From positions 186,001-250,000 of the forward strand of contig JANQJK010000008.1 in NCBI GenBank assembly GCA_028281665.1: DNA of 64,000 bases, in the 5' to 3' direction. The notes beneath the pieces were generated by a model. It was not told where the DNA came from, searched no databases, and saw only the letters and a list, made by a program, of their open reading frames with translations. This stretch comes from Hyphococcus sp. (GTDB lineage: Bacteria; Pseudomonadota; Alphaproteobacteria; Caulobacterales; Parvularculaceae). Made by a program: the position numbers and the translations under genes. Positions 53,029-62,570 of the stretch are shown one piece after another; the stretch's first letter is position 1; each line of letters begins with the position of its first letter.

Positions 53029-54554
53029 CCGCGAATACGGACCTCGTCGAAGACGCGCCGGTGCCGCGGCGGGGCAGGAAAAAGCCGGCGCGGGCGAAGT
53101 CGCGCCGGCGCCGCGCGACCTCGGGCGTATTGCGGCTTTTCCGGACGACGTCTTTTCGCTTCACCCTGTTTTTCGTGCTGCTGTTCACCTGGGCGGTGGG
53201 CGTTCTGGGCGCCTTTGTCTATCGCGCCTCCTTCGGCGCAGCCTCTGAACAGACCGACGTTATCATCGATGCGGAGCTTGCGGTTCTCGCCAATCTTTTC
53301 GGCGATGACGGGCCGGGCATGCTGACGCGGGTTATCCGTCAGCGGACGGCCTGGCGCGACGATTCGATCTACATGCTGATCGGCGCGCCCTCTGGCGTTT
53401 CCCTTGCCGGCAATCTGACGGCGTTGCCGCCGGAAGCGCTGACCGCGGAAGGCGCGTTTTTCGATTTTGTCTATGAACGCCCGGTGCTCGATGCGGCGGG
53501 CCGCGAGGCGGGCGTCCAGTTGCGTCCGGCCCGGGGCAAGCTCGTGCGGTTTCGCGCCTCCTCCGATGCGGAGCAGTCGTTTCTGGTGGTCGTCGCCAGG
53601 GACGTCTCGACGCGCGAGTTCCTGCGCGATCGTCTCGCGGAAGTCTTTCAGCGGATCATCATCGCGACGATCATTCTCGGGATCATTGTCGGGCTTCTCT
53701 TTTCGCGCTCGCTTCTTGCGCGTGTGGAGACCGTCAACAAGACGGCGCGCGCCATCCGCGCCGGGGATCTCTCCCGGCGAATACCGCGCACCGGCGCCGG
53801 CGACGAGTTGGATCACCTAAGCGAGAACCTGAACTCCATGCTCGATCAGATCGAAAGACTGATGACCGGCATGCACGATGTTTCAGACAATATCGCCCAT
53901 GATTTGCGCTCGCCGCTGACGCGCATTCGCAATCGCCTCACCGACGCCATGAAAAGCGGTCCGGAGGAGAAAGAAGTCGCGCTCCAGGCGACGCTGGAAG
54001 ACACCGAGCGCATGCTCTCCACATTCAACGCGCTTTTGTCGATTGCGCGTATCGGCTCCGGTGAAAGCGTTCGCAAGATGGCGCCGATTGACGTTGTCGC
54101 CGTCGCCGAGGAAATGGCGGAGCTTTACGAACCGGCGGCCCAGGACGCCGGGTTTGACCTGGTGCTGATCACGGCGCCAACGCCGCCCATCAAAGGCTCG
54201 CGCGAACTGGTGAGTCAGGCTGTCGCCAACTTTCTCGACAATGCGTTGAAATACGCGGATGGGGGCTCGCGCATCGAACTGAAAGCGGCGCCGGACCCTG
54301 GCGGCGGCGCGATCATCAGCGTTGCCGACGACGGCGTTGGCGTCGCGAAAAAAGATCGCGCCCGTGTGCTTGAGCGATTCGTTCGCCTTGAGGAAAGCCG
54401 GTCAACGCCGGGGAGCGGCCTTGGCCTCAGTCTCGTGGCCGCCATTGCGCGGGCGCACAACGCGCAGCTCAAGCTGGAAGACGGGCTGGCGCGCGCCGAT
54501 GGCGGCGTTGGACTGCGCATGGTCATGCGCTTCCCCGCGGCCAAAGTGGACTGA
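53025..54554 (+). CDS. membrane sensor histidine kinase partnered with the OmpR-type regulator
   Basis: 509 residues starting with TTG at 53025 (TTGA overlap). A basic N-terminus (RRGRKKPARAKSRRRRA) leads to a first helix at about 45-68 and a second at about 202-225, enclosing a periplasmic sensor. HAMP follows (RVETVNKTARAIRAGDLSRR). HisKA has His292 in NIAHDLRSPLTRIRNRL, and the ATPase domain has VANFLDNALKYADGG and STPGSGLGLSLVAAIARAH. It probably monitors the envelope, given the neighbouring HtrA. Confidence 0.9.
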   Translation: MTANTDLVEDAPVPRRGRKKPARAKSRRRRATSGVLRLFRTTSFRFTLFFVLLFTWAVGVLGAFVYRASFGAASEQTDVIIDAELAVLANLFGDDGPGMLTRVIRQRTAWRDDSIYMLIGAPSGVSLAGNLTALPPEALTAEGAFFDFVYERPVLDAAGREAGVQLRPARGKLVRFRASSDAEQSFLVVVARDVSTREFLRDRLAEVFQRIIIATIILGIIVGLLFSRSLLARVETVNKTARAIRAGDLSRRIPRTGAGDELDHLSENLNSMLDQIERLMTGMHDVSDNIAHDLRSPLTRIRNRLTDAMKSGPEEKEVALQATLEDTERMLSTFNALLSIARIGSGESVRKMAPIDVVAVAEEMAELYEPAAQDAGFDLVLITAPTPPIKGSRELVSQAVANFLDNALKYADGGSRIELKAAPDPGGGAIISVADDGVGVAKKDRARVLERFVRLEESRSTPGSGLGLSLVAAIARAHNAQLKLEDGLARADGGVGLRMVMRFPAAKVD

Positions 54555-54703
54555 GTCGCGCGCATTTGCATTTTTCGGCGTCGCGACGCCGATTCTTGCA
54601 ATGGGAGGCTTGCCATGAGTCGCAAATCACCTGCTTTTTGCTGAAGAAAGCGCCGTGTCAGTTGGCGCTTGCGATTGCGATCAAAGCTTGAAGGAACAGA
54701 GAA

Positions 54704-54988
54704 ATGAGCAAAGCAGAGTTTATCGCCAATGTCGCCAATTCAGGCGACATGAGCAACGCTGAAGCCAAGCGCGTCGTTGAACTCGTGTTCGGCGAAATCG
54801 AAGCGGGCCTGAAGCGCGCCAAGAAAGAGGGTAAGTTCACCATCGGCACATTCGGCACCTTTACCGTGTCGAAGCGCGCGGCGCGCAAGGGCCGCAACCC
54901 GCGCACCGGGGAAGAGATCAAAATCAAGGCTTCGAAGTCGCTGCGGTTCCGGCCGTCGTCGAGCCTGAAAGGCGCTGCGGGCTGCTAG
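54704..54988 (+). CDS. HU-family DNA-binding protein
   Basis: 94-residue nucleoid protein. The arm and dimer core are visible: SKAEFIANVANSGDMSNAEA, FGTFTVSKRAARKGRNPRTG and EEIKIKASKSLRFRPSSSLK. The Cys at the very end (AAGC) is unusual. AGAG lies upstream of the ATG and a strong terminator follows, so it is a separate unit inserted between the kinase and glnE. Confidence 0.93.
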   Translation: MSKAEFIANVANSGDMSNAEAKRVVELVFGEIEAGLKRAKKEGKFTIGTFGTFTVSKRAARKGRNPRTGEEIKIKASKSLRFRPSSSLKGAAGC

Positions 54989-55014
54989 GCCGCATCCCTT
55001 TTTGTTGATCAAGG

Positions 55015-55048
55015 CCGCCGCGGGAGAGCGCTTCCGCGGCGGTTTTTT
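55015..55048 (+). terminator. Rho-independent terminator after the HU gene
   Basis: Perfect 9-bp stem CCGCCGCGG / CCGCGGCGG with a 10-base loop, followed by TTTTTT. Confidence 0.92.
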
Positions 55049-55105
55049 GTGCGCGCCGTTTTCCCTCTGGCGTCGCCGGGCGGACCGTGATCAAGTCTGA
55101 AGTCC

Positions 55106-57997
55106 ATGGCGACATCGACAAATCTCGGCGACAACATACGGCGCGCGCCGAAGCCGTTTGACAAAGGCGCCGCCGATCGGTTGCGTGACGTCTGGGGCGC
55201 GGACTGGTCCGCATTGTCGGCGGATGAAGCGGCGCTCCTTGAGGGCGCGGCGGGCTGCTCCCCCTACCTTCGGCGCATGATGGCGCGGTCGCCGGCGCGC
55301 GTTCTGGAAATATTGCGGACGCCGCCGGCGGAGACCATCGCCGGCGTCTGCGCCGCGGCGCGCGCAGCCGGTGCGGTGAACGCCCGTGACGCGACCATGC
55401 GCGAACTGCGCGCGGCGAAGGAGCGGGCCGCCCTCGGCGCGGCGCTCGCGGACATCGCCGGCGCCGCTGACGCCATGGAGGCCGCCGAATGGATCTCGCA
55501 ATTCGCCGACGCCGCGTGCGATGCCGCCATCGCCGCGGCCGCAGCGAAAAACGAACTGCCGAAGGCGCGCGCCGGCCTTGTCTCCATCGCCATGGGCAAG
55601 CTCGGGGCTTTTGAACTCAACTATTCGAGCGATATCGATCTCATTATCATTTACGACGCCGCGGAAATGGGCTGCGAGGCCGACGACGCCCGCCAGCGCG
55701 CGGTGCGAACGGCGAAAGACGTTGTCGCCATCCTGCAAGATCAGACCCCTGACGGTTACGTCTTTCGCACGGATCTTCGCCTCAGGCCCGATCCCGGCGT
55801 TTCTTCGTTAGCCGTGTCGGCGGCGGCGGCGGAAGCCTATTACGAATCCTTCGGTCAGAACTGGGAGCGCATGGCCTTCATCAAGGCGCGCGCCCATGCG
55901 GGCGACATCGCTCTTGGGGAGCGCTTCCTTTCCGCCTTGCGCCCGTTTGTCTGGCGCAAATATCTCGACTTCGCGGCGATTGAGGACGTCAAGGCGGTCA
56001 AGCGCCAGCTGCACTCCGCAAAGGGCGGACAACAAATCGAATTCGCCGGACACGACGTCAAAACCGGACGCGGCGGCATTCGGGAAATCGAGTTTTTCGC
56101 CCAAACCCAGCAATTGATTCTCGGCGGCAAGGCCGAGGATCTGCGCTCCCGCAAGACCCTCGACGCCCTCGATGCGCTGACGCGGCGCGGTCATGTCTCC
56201 GACGAAGAACGAAACGAAATGTCCGCAGCGTATCGTTATCTTCGTCATGTGGAGCATCGATTGCAGATGATCAACGACGCGCAGACGCACAAGATTCCGA
56301 AGACCCCGGAGGATATAGAACGCGCGGCGGTCTTCTCCGGGGAGACGGACGGCGCCGCCTTCAGGGAAAAGCTCCTGTCGGTCCTGGAAACCGTCCAGCG
56401 AAACTACGACACACTGTTTCGCGAGGATGCTCTTGACGTCGAGCAGCCGGGGCCGCTCGTCTTTACCGGCGTCGAGGGCCACGATGCGACGCTGCAAACG
56501 CTTGCCGATCTCGGTTTCGGGCGCGGCAGGGAGATCAGCCGGACGATCAGGCGCTGGCACGCCGGTTCCGTTCGCGCGACGCGGACGGAGCGGGCGCGCA
56601 ACATCCTGACCAAACTGATGACGCCGCTCTTGGTCGCCCTGTCGAAATCAAGCGATCCGGATGCGGCGTTTTTTGCATTCGACGAGTTTCTCTCGCGCCT
56701 TCCCGCCGGCGTGCAGATCTTCTCGCTGCTCGCGAACAATGTGGCTCTCTTCGATGCGCTGATCGAGATCATCACGATCTCCCCCTTCCTTGGCCGGGAA
56801 ATGGCCAGGCGCGCGAACTTCATTGAGGGGCTGGTTGAACAGGGGCTCGGCGCGCCCTTGTCGGATCCGCCGGACTATATAGCCTCGGTCGAAAAGGCGA
56901 TCGCGCCGCTCTCCGGACAGTATGAAAGCGTTTTGAATGCGGTGCGCCGCTGGGCGGGGGAAGCGCGGTTCTTCGCCGCGGCGAAACTCGCCGCCGGCGC
57001 CATTGATGCGGACATGGCGGCGATTCATTTCAGCGCCATTGCGGAAGCAAGCATTCGCGCGTTGACCCCGGAAGTCGAAAACGAAATGCGCCGCCTCCAC
57101 GGGAAGATCGACGGCACGCTCGCGGTCGTCGGGCTTGGACGACTGGGCGCGGCGGAAATGACCGCATCGTCCGATATCGATCTCATTTTCGTTTACGACG
57201 CCCCGGAAGGCGCGCAGTCTACGCCGGAGCGCGACGGCGCGCGCGCCCTCGGCGCGGTTGAGTATTTTACGCGGCTCGTGCGCCGGCTCGTCACGGCGCT
57301 GTCGGCGGCGACGGAAGAGGGCGCCCTTTACGATGTCGACATGGCGCTGCGCCCGTCGGGCGGCGCAGGGCCCGCCGCCGTCAGCCTCGCCGCGTTTCGC
57401 CGCTACTACAAGGACGACGCCTGGACGTGGGAAGTCATGGCCCTTGCAAAAGCCCGCATTGTTGCCGGCGCGCCTCAGCTTGCCGGAACGCTGGAGCAGG
57501 AAATTGACGCGATCCTGAAACGCCCGCGCAACCGGACCGCGGTCGCTCATGACGTCAACAATATGCGGGGCCGGCTGCTCGGCGCCAAACCGGGCGCCAG
57601 CCCGTGGGATGTCAAGAACATCCGCGGCGGCCTTACCGACATTGAATTCGTCGTACAGTTCCTGACCCTCGTTTCCGCGGCGTCAGCGGGGCGCCCGCCG
57701 GCGCAGGCCCGTCAGGCGATCGCATGGTTTCGCGACCGTAATATGCTCGATGACGCGGCGGCCGAGACTTTAGTCAGCGCGCATCATAATTTCAGCGAAG
57801 TACTTCACGCTGCGCGCGCGGCTACAGGCGGACTATTTGCGGCTGATTCGGCCGGCGAAGCGCTTGCGGCCCGTATGGCGGGGATTTGCGATGCGCCCTC
57901 GCTTGCGGTGGCGGAAACACAGTTGCGGGAGATGCAAAGCCGGGTGGCGAAAGTTTACCGACAAGTGCTAGGAATGGATCCGAACGACACCGATTAA
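55106..57997 (+). CDS. glnE: glutamine synthetase adenylyltransferase/deadenylase GlnE
   Basis: Bifunctional regulator of nitrogen assimilation, 963 residues. Two nucleotidyltransferase cores are present: the deadenylase half with ELNYSSDIDLIIIYD and the adenylyltransferase half with EMTASSDIDLIFVYD. Each is followed by its helical segment (RTDLRLRPDPG and DVDMALRPSGGAGP). Length matches GlnE. It lies 58 bases after the HU terminator and is followed after 8 bases by the FAD-oxidoreductase operon. Confidence 0.95.
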   Translation: MATSTNLGDNIRRAPKPFDKGAADRLRDVWGADWSALSADEAALLEGAAGCSPYLRRMMARSPARVLEILRTPPAETIAGVCAAARAAGAVNARDATMRELRAAKERAALGAALADIAGAADAMEAAEWISQFADAACDAAIAAAAAKNELPKARAGLVSIAMGKLGAFELNYSSDIDLIIIYDAAEMGCEADDARQRAVRTAKDVVAILQDQTPDGYVFRTDLRLRPDPGVSSLAVSAAAAEAYYESFGQNWERMAFIKARAHAGDIALGERFLSALRPFVWRKYLDFAAIEDVKAVKRQLHSAKGGQQIEFAGHDVKTGRGGIREIEFFAQTQQLILGGKAEDLRSRKTLDALDALTRRGHVSDEERNEMSAAYRYLRHVEHRLQMINDAQTHKIPKTPEDIERAAVFSGETDGAAFREKLLSVLETVQRNYDTLFREDALDVEQPGPLVFTGVEGHDATLQTLADLGFGRGREISRTIRRWHAGSVRATRTERARNILTKLMTPLLVALSKSSDPDAAFFAFDEFLSRLPAGVQIFSLLANNVALFDALIEIITISPFLGREMARRANFIEGLVEQGLGAPLSDPPDYIASVEKAIAPLSGQYESVLNAVRRWAGEARFFAAAKLAAGAIDADMAAIHFSAIAEASIRALTPEVENEMRRLHGKIDGTLAVVGLGRLGAAEMTASSDIDLIFVYDAPEGAQSTPERDGARALGAVEYFTRLVRRLVTALSAATEEGALYDVDMALRPSGGAGPAAVSLAAFRRYYKDDAWTWEVMALAKARIVAGAPQLAGTLEQEIDAILKRPRNRTAVAHDVNNMRGRLLGAKPGASPWDVKNIRGGLTDIEFVVQFLTLVSAASAGRPPAQARQAIAWFRDRNMLDDAAAETLVSAHHNFSEVLHAARAATGGLFAADSAGEALAARMAGICDAPSLAVAETQLREMQSRVAKVYRQVLGMDPNDTD

Positions 57998-58005
57998 CCG
58001 GGCAT

Positions 58006-59328
58006 ATGGCCGTCACTTTCGATCTGCTTGTCATCGGCGATGATGCGCCGAGCCTTTGCGCTGCGGCGGCGGCTGCGGCGGGCGGCGCCAGCACGGCTCT
58101 TGCGGCGACGGGCGCGGTGACCTATGGCGGACCTTCCGTATGCGACATACCGAACTTTGTCTGGCGCCGGCTCGATCTTCAGGAATTCGGTCTTGAAACC
58201 GAGCCTGTGAGCGCCCGCATCACGCTGCTCGCCGACGGTCAGACGACAACGACCTATCGCAGCCTCGAAGAAACCGTCGATGCATTGCGCGAGGTTGACG
58301 CTGACGGCGCGGCGCTCTGGCCGGAGATGACCGACGACATGCGCGCGCTCGGTGAATCCGGGCTTGCCGCCGGCGTCAGCGGGACGGCGCCGAACACGCT
58401 TTCGCTGATGAGCGATATGCGCGCCTTTGCGGATCTGGGACGCGTCGCCGGATCCGGTGAGGAACTGGTGGAAGACTATGTGAATGGCGGCCCGTTGAAT
58501 GCGCATATCAACGCCCACGCCCTAGCGCCGTTCGGTCTTGGCGGCGTTGAGGCGGGATCGGCCGCGGCGCTGCCGGAGTTTTTTGACGAACATGCCTGGC
58601 GGGTGCGCGCAAAATCCGGCGCGCGGTCGATCATTGGGGCGCTGCGCAAAGCCTGCGAGCGCAATGGCGTCGCGACGACGCCCGCCGGCGTCGAAAAGGC
58701 GACCGCCGACGGCGCCAAACACAACAGCATCACGTTCAAGGGCGGCGAGAAAGTTCGCTCACGATACATTTTTTTCGCCTGCCCGGACGCCGCCGAGGCG
58801 GCGGGCTATGGCGGCGCGGGGCAAGGCGGGCCGCCCGTCGCCGCGCCCGCAAACGGCGCGCGCGCGGTCATGCGGATCAAGCTGCGCGATCGCGTCGCGC
58901 CGCCGGTTGGAGATTCGTCTGCGCTCTTTCAGATCGTCGATGACGGGTCGGATCTGAAAGACGCGCGCGCCGCGGCGCTCGGCGGGCGCATCTTCGATCG
59001 CATGCCGGTCGAATTCGAGTTCACCGACAAGGGGGACATTGTTGCGCGCACCTCTTACGTTCCGAAACGCCTGCAAGAGGAAGGGGAGTGGCGCGACTGG
59101 ACAGGGCAGGACCGTCAGCTTCTGTCGACCATTCTGTTAAACCGGCTGGTCAGCCGCATTGACGGATTGCAGGATCAGATCCGCAAGACGGACCTGAAGG
59201 TTGTCGACCGCACGGTCGCCGGCGATGAAAAATTCGCCGGCGCCCGGAACGTGGTTTTGCAGCCGCGCCGCCACGACGCCATCGCCGCCGCCGTAACCCT
59301 CATCGACAAAGTGCTTGCAGATGACTGA
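58006..59328 (+). CDS. FAD-oxidoreductase-like protein with a degenerate Rossmann motif
   Basis: 440 residues from the ATG at 58006. The N-terminal fold resembles phytoene-desaturase-type FAD enzymes, but the expected GxGxxG loop reads GDDAPSLCAAAAAAAGG, lacking the glycines. The C-terminus (GARNVVLQPRRHDAIAAAVT) is also less canonical than its neighbour's. It may be a non-catalytic partner of the next protein. It overlaps that gene by 8 bases. Confidence 0.65.
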   Translation: MAVTFDLLVIGDDAPSLCAAAAAAAGGASTALAATGAVTYGGPSVCDIPNFVWRRLDLQEFGLETEPVSARITLLADGQTTTTYRSLEETVDALREVDADGAALWPEMTDDMRALGESGLAAGVSGTAPNTLSLMSDMRAFADLGRVAGSGEELVEDYVNGGPLNAHINAHALAPFGLGGVEAGSAAALPEFFDEHAWRVRAKSGARSIIGALRKACERNGVATTPAGVEKATADGAKHNSITFKGGEKVRSRYIFFACPDAAEAAGYGGAGQGGPPVAAPANGARAVMRIKLRDRVAPPVGDSSALFQIVDDGSDLKDARAAALGGRIFDRMPVEFEFTDKGDIVARTSYVPKRLQEEGEWRDWTGQDRQLLSTILLNRLVSRIDGLQDQIRKTDLKVVDRTVAGDEKFAGARNVVLQPRRHDAIAAAVTLIDKVLADD

Positions 59329-60883
59329 CGGCGACGGCCAGATCGGCAAGGCGAAGATCGAAGGCGGCGTCGACGCAATCGTCATTGGCGGCGCCCCTGA
59401 CGGGCTCGTTGCTGCGGCCTATCTTGCGCGGGCGGGTCTCAAGACCGTGCTGTTCGAAGCATCGGGCGAGATCGGCGCGCCCTGCCGGTCTGCCGCGCCG
59501 GAGGGTGATAGTGCAAGCCTTGACGGCGAACACCTGTTTCACGGGCTCGATCCGCAGACCATCGACGATCTTGACCTTTATAGCTGCGGCGTCGCCTTTG
59601 CGGCGCGCCGGATGGGGGTCGCCTACTTCTTCGAGGACGGCGAATGTCTGCGGCTCGGCGGAGATTTGCGCGCGGCGGCCCAGGACGCCGATCCTGACGG
59701 CGATGCGTTCCAGCACTTTATCACCGACGCTTTCGAAGCGGCGTCTTTCATGCGTCCGCTGTTTTCCGGCGCCCCCGGCGTCAACGCTGCCTTCGCGACG
59801 GCGCTCGCCGATGCGCCGCCGCGTCTTGCAAAACAGCTGGACCGATGGATGACCCAGCCGGCGGAAGAGGCGCTCGCCGACTATTTTCCTGAAGGCGCCG
59901 TTAAGACTGCCATGCTGGCCGAGGCGGCCTTCCGGAACGGTCTGCCGCCCCATGAAGCGATGAGCTTTTCGCCGCTGCTTGCCCGCTGGTCTGGCGAGGT
60001 CGCCGGCTTGCAGGGCGCTGTCGCGTTCGCCGAAGGCGGCGCGGGCGCGGTCATCGACGCCCTTCGCCGGGCTGCCCAGAAAGCCAAGGTCGAATTCCGC
60101 ACCGCGAGCCCGATTGCAAGGATCCTGATCGAAAAGGACCGCGCCGCCGGCGTTGAGCTGGACACCGGCAATCAGCTTCGCGCGCCCATCGTGATCGCCG
60201 CCGTCGACGCTGAAACAACGTATACGGAGTTAATCGGTCCGGCGGTGCTCGACCGGGCTTTCCAGCAATCGATTTCCATGCGCAAACCCGCCCTTTCCAC
60301 TGCGCATCTTCATCTGCGCCTGAAGGGCGCGCCGATTGACGAAACGACCCGCGCCGGTCTTGCGCGCCGCATCGTTTACGCGCCGCCGGCCGATAAGATC
60401 TGCCGGGCCTTTGCCGGCGCCGCACAGGGCGACGTGCCCAAGGAATTGATTATCGAAGCTGTATTTGAAAACGCGTTCGACGAAAATGCGGCGCCCGACC
60501 GGCAGCAATTGTCCGTCCTCGCGCATCCGACGCCGGCGCTTGCTGCATCCGACGAGAAGGGTCGCGAAAAGTTGCGCGATGCGATTGTCGCCGGCGTCGA
60601 ACGTTTTGCGCCGAACATTGCTGAGCGCATCGACGCCGAAAGGCTGGCGACGGCCGCGGATATGGCGTCGGCAAGCGGCGCGCCGGCCGGCGCCTTCGCC
60701 GCCCGCGAAGGCGTCTACCGGCAGCTCGCGCGCGCCGCCGCCACCACATCCGCCGGCTCCGTTGGCGGACTTTTTTTCTGCGGTCCCGAGGCGCAGATCG
60801 GCTACGGGATAAACGGGGCCGCCGGGCGCAACGCGGCGCAGGCGGCCCTCGGCAAGATCGACCGGGCGGGAGCGGCGCGATGA
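59321..60883 (+). CDS. phytoene-desaturase-like FAD-dependent oxidoreductase
   Basis: 520 residues from the ATG at 59321. FAD binding is suggested by AIVIGGAPDGLVAAAYLARA followed by the acidic strand end VLFEASGEIG, although the loop is GGAPDG rather than GAGHNG. The C-terminal second FAD motif is GGLFFCGPEAQIGYGINGAA. The protein lies between a degenerate paralogue and a GcvT-like protein, with overlaps on both sides. Substrate is unknown. Confidence 0.8.
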   Translation: MTDGDGQIGKAKIEGGVDAIVIGGAPDGLVAAAYLARAGLKTVLFEASGEIGAPCRSAAPEGDSASLDGEHLFHGLDPQTIDDLDLYSCGVAFAARRMGVAYFFEDGECLRLGGDLRAAAQDADPDGDAFQHFITDAFEAASFMRPLFSGAPGVNAAFATALADAPPRLAKQLDRWMTQPAEEALADYFPEGAVKTAMLAEAAFRNGLPPHEAMSFSPLLARWSGEVAGLQGAVAFAEGGAGAVIDALRRAAQKAKVEFRTASPIARILIEKDRAAGVELDTGNQLRAPIVIAAVDAETTYTELIGPAVLDRAFQQSISMRKPALSTAHLHLRLKGAPIDETTRAGLARRIVYAPPADKICRAFAGAAQGDVPKELIIEAVFENAFDENAAPDRQQLSVLAHPTPALAASDEKGREKLRDAIVAGVERFAPNIAERIDAERLATAADMASASGAPAGAFAAREGVYRQLARAAATTSAGSVGGLFFCGPEAQIGYGINGAAGRNAAQAALGKIDRAGAAR

Positions 60884-62034
60884 TTTTTCCCGTCGACGAC
60901 ATCGTCGCCGAGCGGCCCGCGCCGACGCCGCTTTATGCGGCGGCCGCGTCCGTCAGCACCGCCAATCTCTGGACGTCGATCAACGGTTTTGCGGCGGCGC
61001 GCGTCTATGATTCCGTCGAAGCGGAATATCGCGCCGCGAAGGAAGGCGCGGTCATCGCCGATTTCGGACCGCTCTCGCGTTATGCCGTGCGCGGAGAAAG
61101 CGCAGCGGTTTTGTTGTCGCGCGTTGCAACGGCGCCGGCCCTCAGCCTGTCGCCGGGCGAAAGCGCTCGCGGTCTCATTCTCGATGACGAAGGCGGCGTG
61201 ATCGATCTCGCGGAGGTCTCCCGCCTCGCCGACGAACTTTTCCTGTTGACGACGCCGTCGCCCCAACCACGCGCCTTGCAGCTCGCCGCGCGCGGTCTCG
61301 ATGCGCAGGTCGAGGATATTTCGCGAACGGTCGCAGCGATCGGCGTTCTCGGCGCCAACGCCAATGAGGCGCTTGCGGCGTCGGGGCTGAAGATCCCCGG
61401 CGATCATGTTGCCGCTTCCGCCGTGTTGCGCGGGGTTGAAACCGCGGCGCGGCCAATGCAGTTCGGCGCGCTTCCGGGCGCTGAGCTTGTCTTTCCCGCA
61501 GAAGACGCGCTGACGATCTGGGAGCGGCTCATGCGCCGGAGCAGCGTCAAGCCCATCGGGCTCGACGCCATGGAGGTCCTGCGCATTGAAAGCGGCGCGC
61601 CGCGGCCGGGCGCGGATTTCATCACGCGGGTTCCCCGGCGCGGGGCTCGCCGTCCATTACCGTCGGAGATCGGCCTGCCGCATCTGGCGCCGCTGGACGG
61701 AGGCTGGTTCAACGGTCGCCGGTCCTTGCGTTTCGCGGCGCCCGCGCCCGATCATTATCTCGTAACGCTGGCGATTGACGCCGACCACGTTCTGCCCGGG
61801 GCGCCGGTCGCGCTTGGCGGCAAGGCGGACGGGCGCGTTACGTTGGCGGTCTGGTCGCCGGCGGTTCGGCGTGTCATCGCCTTTGCGTCCCTGCCCGGGG
61901 CAACCGCAGGAAAAATAAGGGAAATCAGCGTCGTTGACGATGGCGGCGAGGCCCGCCGGGCGCGCATTCTCGACACGGCGGAGAGCCGTCTGGCGGCCGC
62001 CTTCCAACAGTCCCAGGCGCAAGCGACGGATTAG
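60880..62034 (+). CDS. GcvT-like (aminomethyltransferase-fold) protein
   Basis: 384 residues; the ATG at 60880 overlaps the oxidoreductase stop (ATGA). It shows folate-binding GcvT-fold features: EAEYRAAKEGAVIADFGPLS, SPGESARGLILDDEGGVIDL, and KPIGLDAMEVLRIESGAPRPG. In glycine cleavage and sarcosine/dimethylglycine oxidation, such proteins pass one-carbon units to tetrahydrofolate. With two flavoprotein-like genes upstream, a one-carbon-releasing demethylation is possible; this is inference. Confidence 0.8.
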   Translation: MIFPVDDIVAERPAPTPLYAAAASVSTANLWTSINGFAAARVYDSVEAEYRAAKEGAVIADFGPLSRYAVRGESAAVLLSRVATAPALSLSPGESARGLILDDEGGVIDLAEVSRLADELFLLTTPSPQPRALQLAARGLDAQVEDISRTVAAIGVLGANANEALAASGLKIPGDHVAASAVLRGVETAARPMQFGALPGAELVFPAEDALTIWERLMRRSSVKPIGLDAMEVLRIESGAPRPGADFITRVPRRGARRPLPSEIGLPHLAPLDGGWFNGRRSLRFAAPAPDHYLVTLAIDADHVLPGAPVALGGKADGRVTLAVWSPAVRRVIAFASLPGATAGKIREISVVDDGGEARRARILDTAESRLAAAFQQSQAQATD

Positions 62035-62085
62035 CCTCCCCCGCGCGTTTAAAATGCGGCTGGTAAAGTTGGAAAAGGAGAAACC

Positions 62086-62501
62086 ATGAAAAAATCAATC
62101 ATCGCCGCCGTCTGCGTTCTGGGCGTTGCCGGAACCGCGGCGGCCGTTTCGGCGGCGCCGGCGGCGATCGTTTCGAATGGCTGGACGCCAATGGCGACGG
62201 CATCGTGACCGAAGCGGAAATGGATGTGCGCCAGGCGGCGTTTTTCGACGGCGCTGATGCCAATGGCGACGGCGGTGTCTCGGCGGAGGAGATGCGCGCC
62301 TATCGTAAGGCAAAACGCGAGGAATGGCGGGAGAAAAACAATCCTGACGCCAATGGCGACGGCGTCGTTGACCGCGTCGAGTTTCAGGATGCGGCTGACA
62401 AGCGCTTTGACCGAATGGACAAAAATGGCGACGGCGTTCTCAGCGACGACGAACGCAAGCGTCGCCATGGCCGCCGTCATCGTGGCCATCGCGGCGAATA
62501 G
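62086..62501 (+). pseudogene. exported EF-hand calcium-binding protein with a frameshift
   Basis: A good start (AAAAGGAGAAACC, ATG at 62086) encodes a signal peptide (KKSIIAAVCVLGVAGTAAA) that stops at 62208 in its frame. The continuation in the -1 frame, GDRFEWLDANGDGIVTEAEM, runs to 62501. Four EF-hand loops follow: DANGDGIVTEAE, DANGDGGVSAEE, DANGDGVVDRVE and DKNGDGVLSDDE, then a His/Arg-rich tail. The break lies in the GC run at about 62152-62165. One missing base or a sequencing error would explain it. A GTG at 62205 could yield only the last three hands, without a signal. Confidence 0.75.
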
Positions 62502-62514
62502 GCTTATCCTGTCT

Positions 62515-62546
62515 GAACGGCGGGCGGATCCGTCCGCTCGCCGTTC
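62515..62546 (+). other. hairpin between the EF-hand gene and the sigma-factor gene
   Basis: GAACGGCGGGCGGA / TCCGCTCGCCGTTC with one G-T wobble and a 4-base loop. No T-run follows, so it is a weak or Rho-assisted terminator at best. Confidence 0.55.
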
Positions 62547-62570
62547 GCTGTCGCATGGGCGCGCAGTTTA

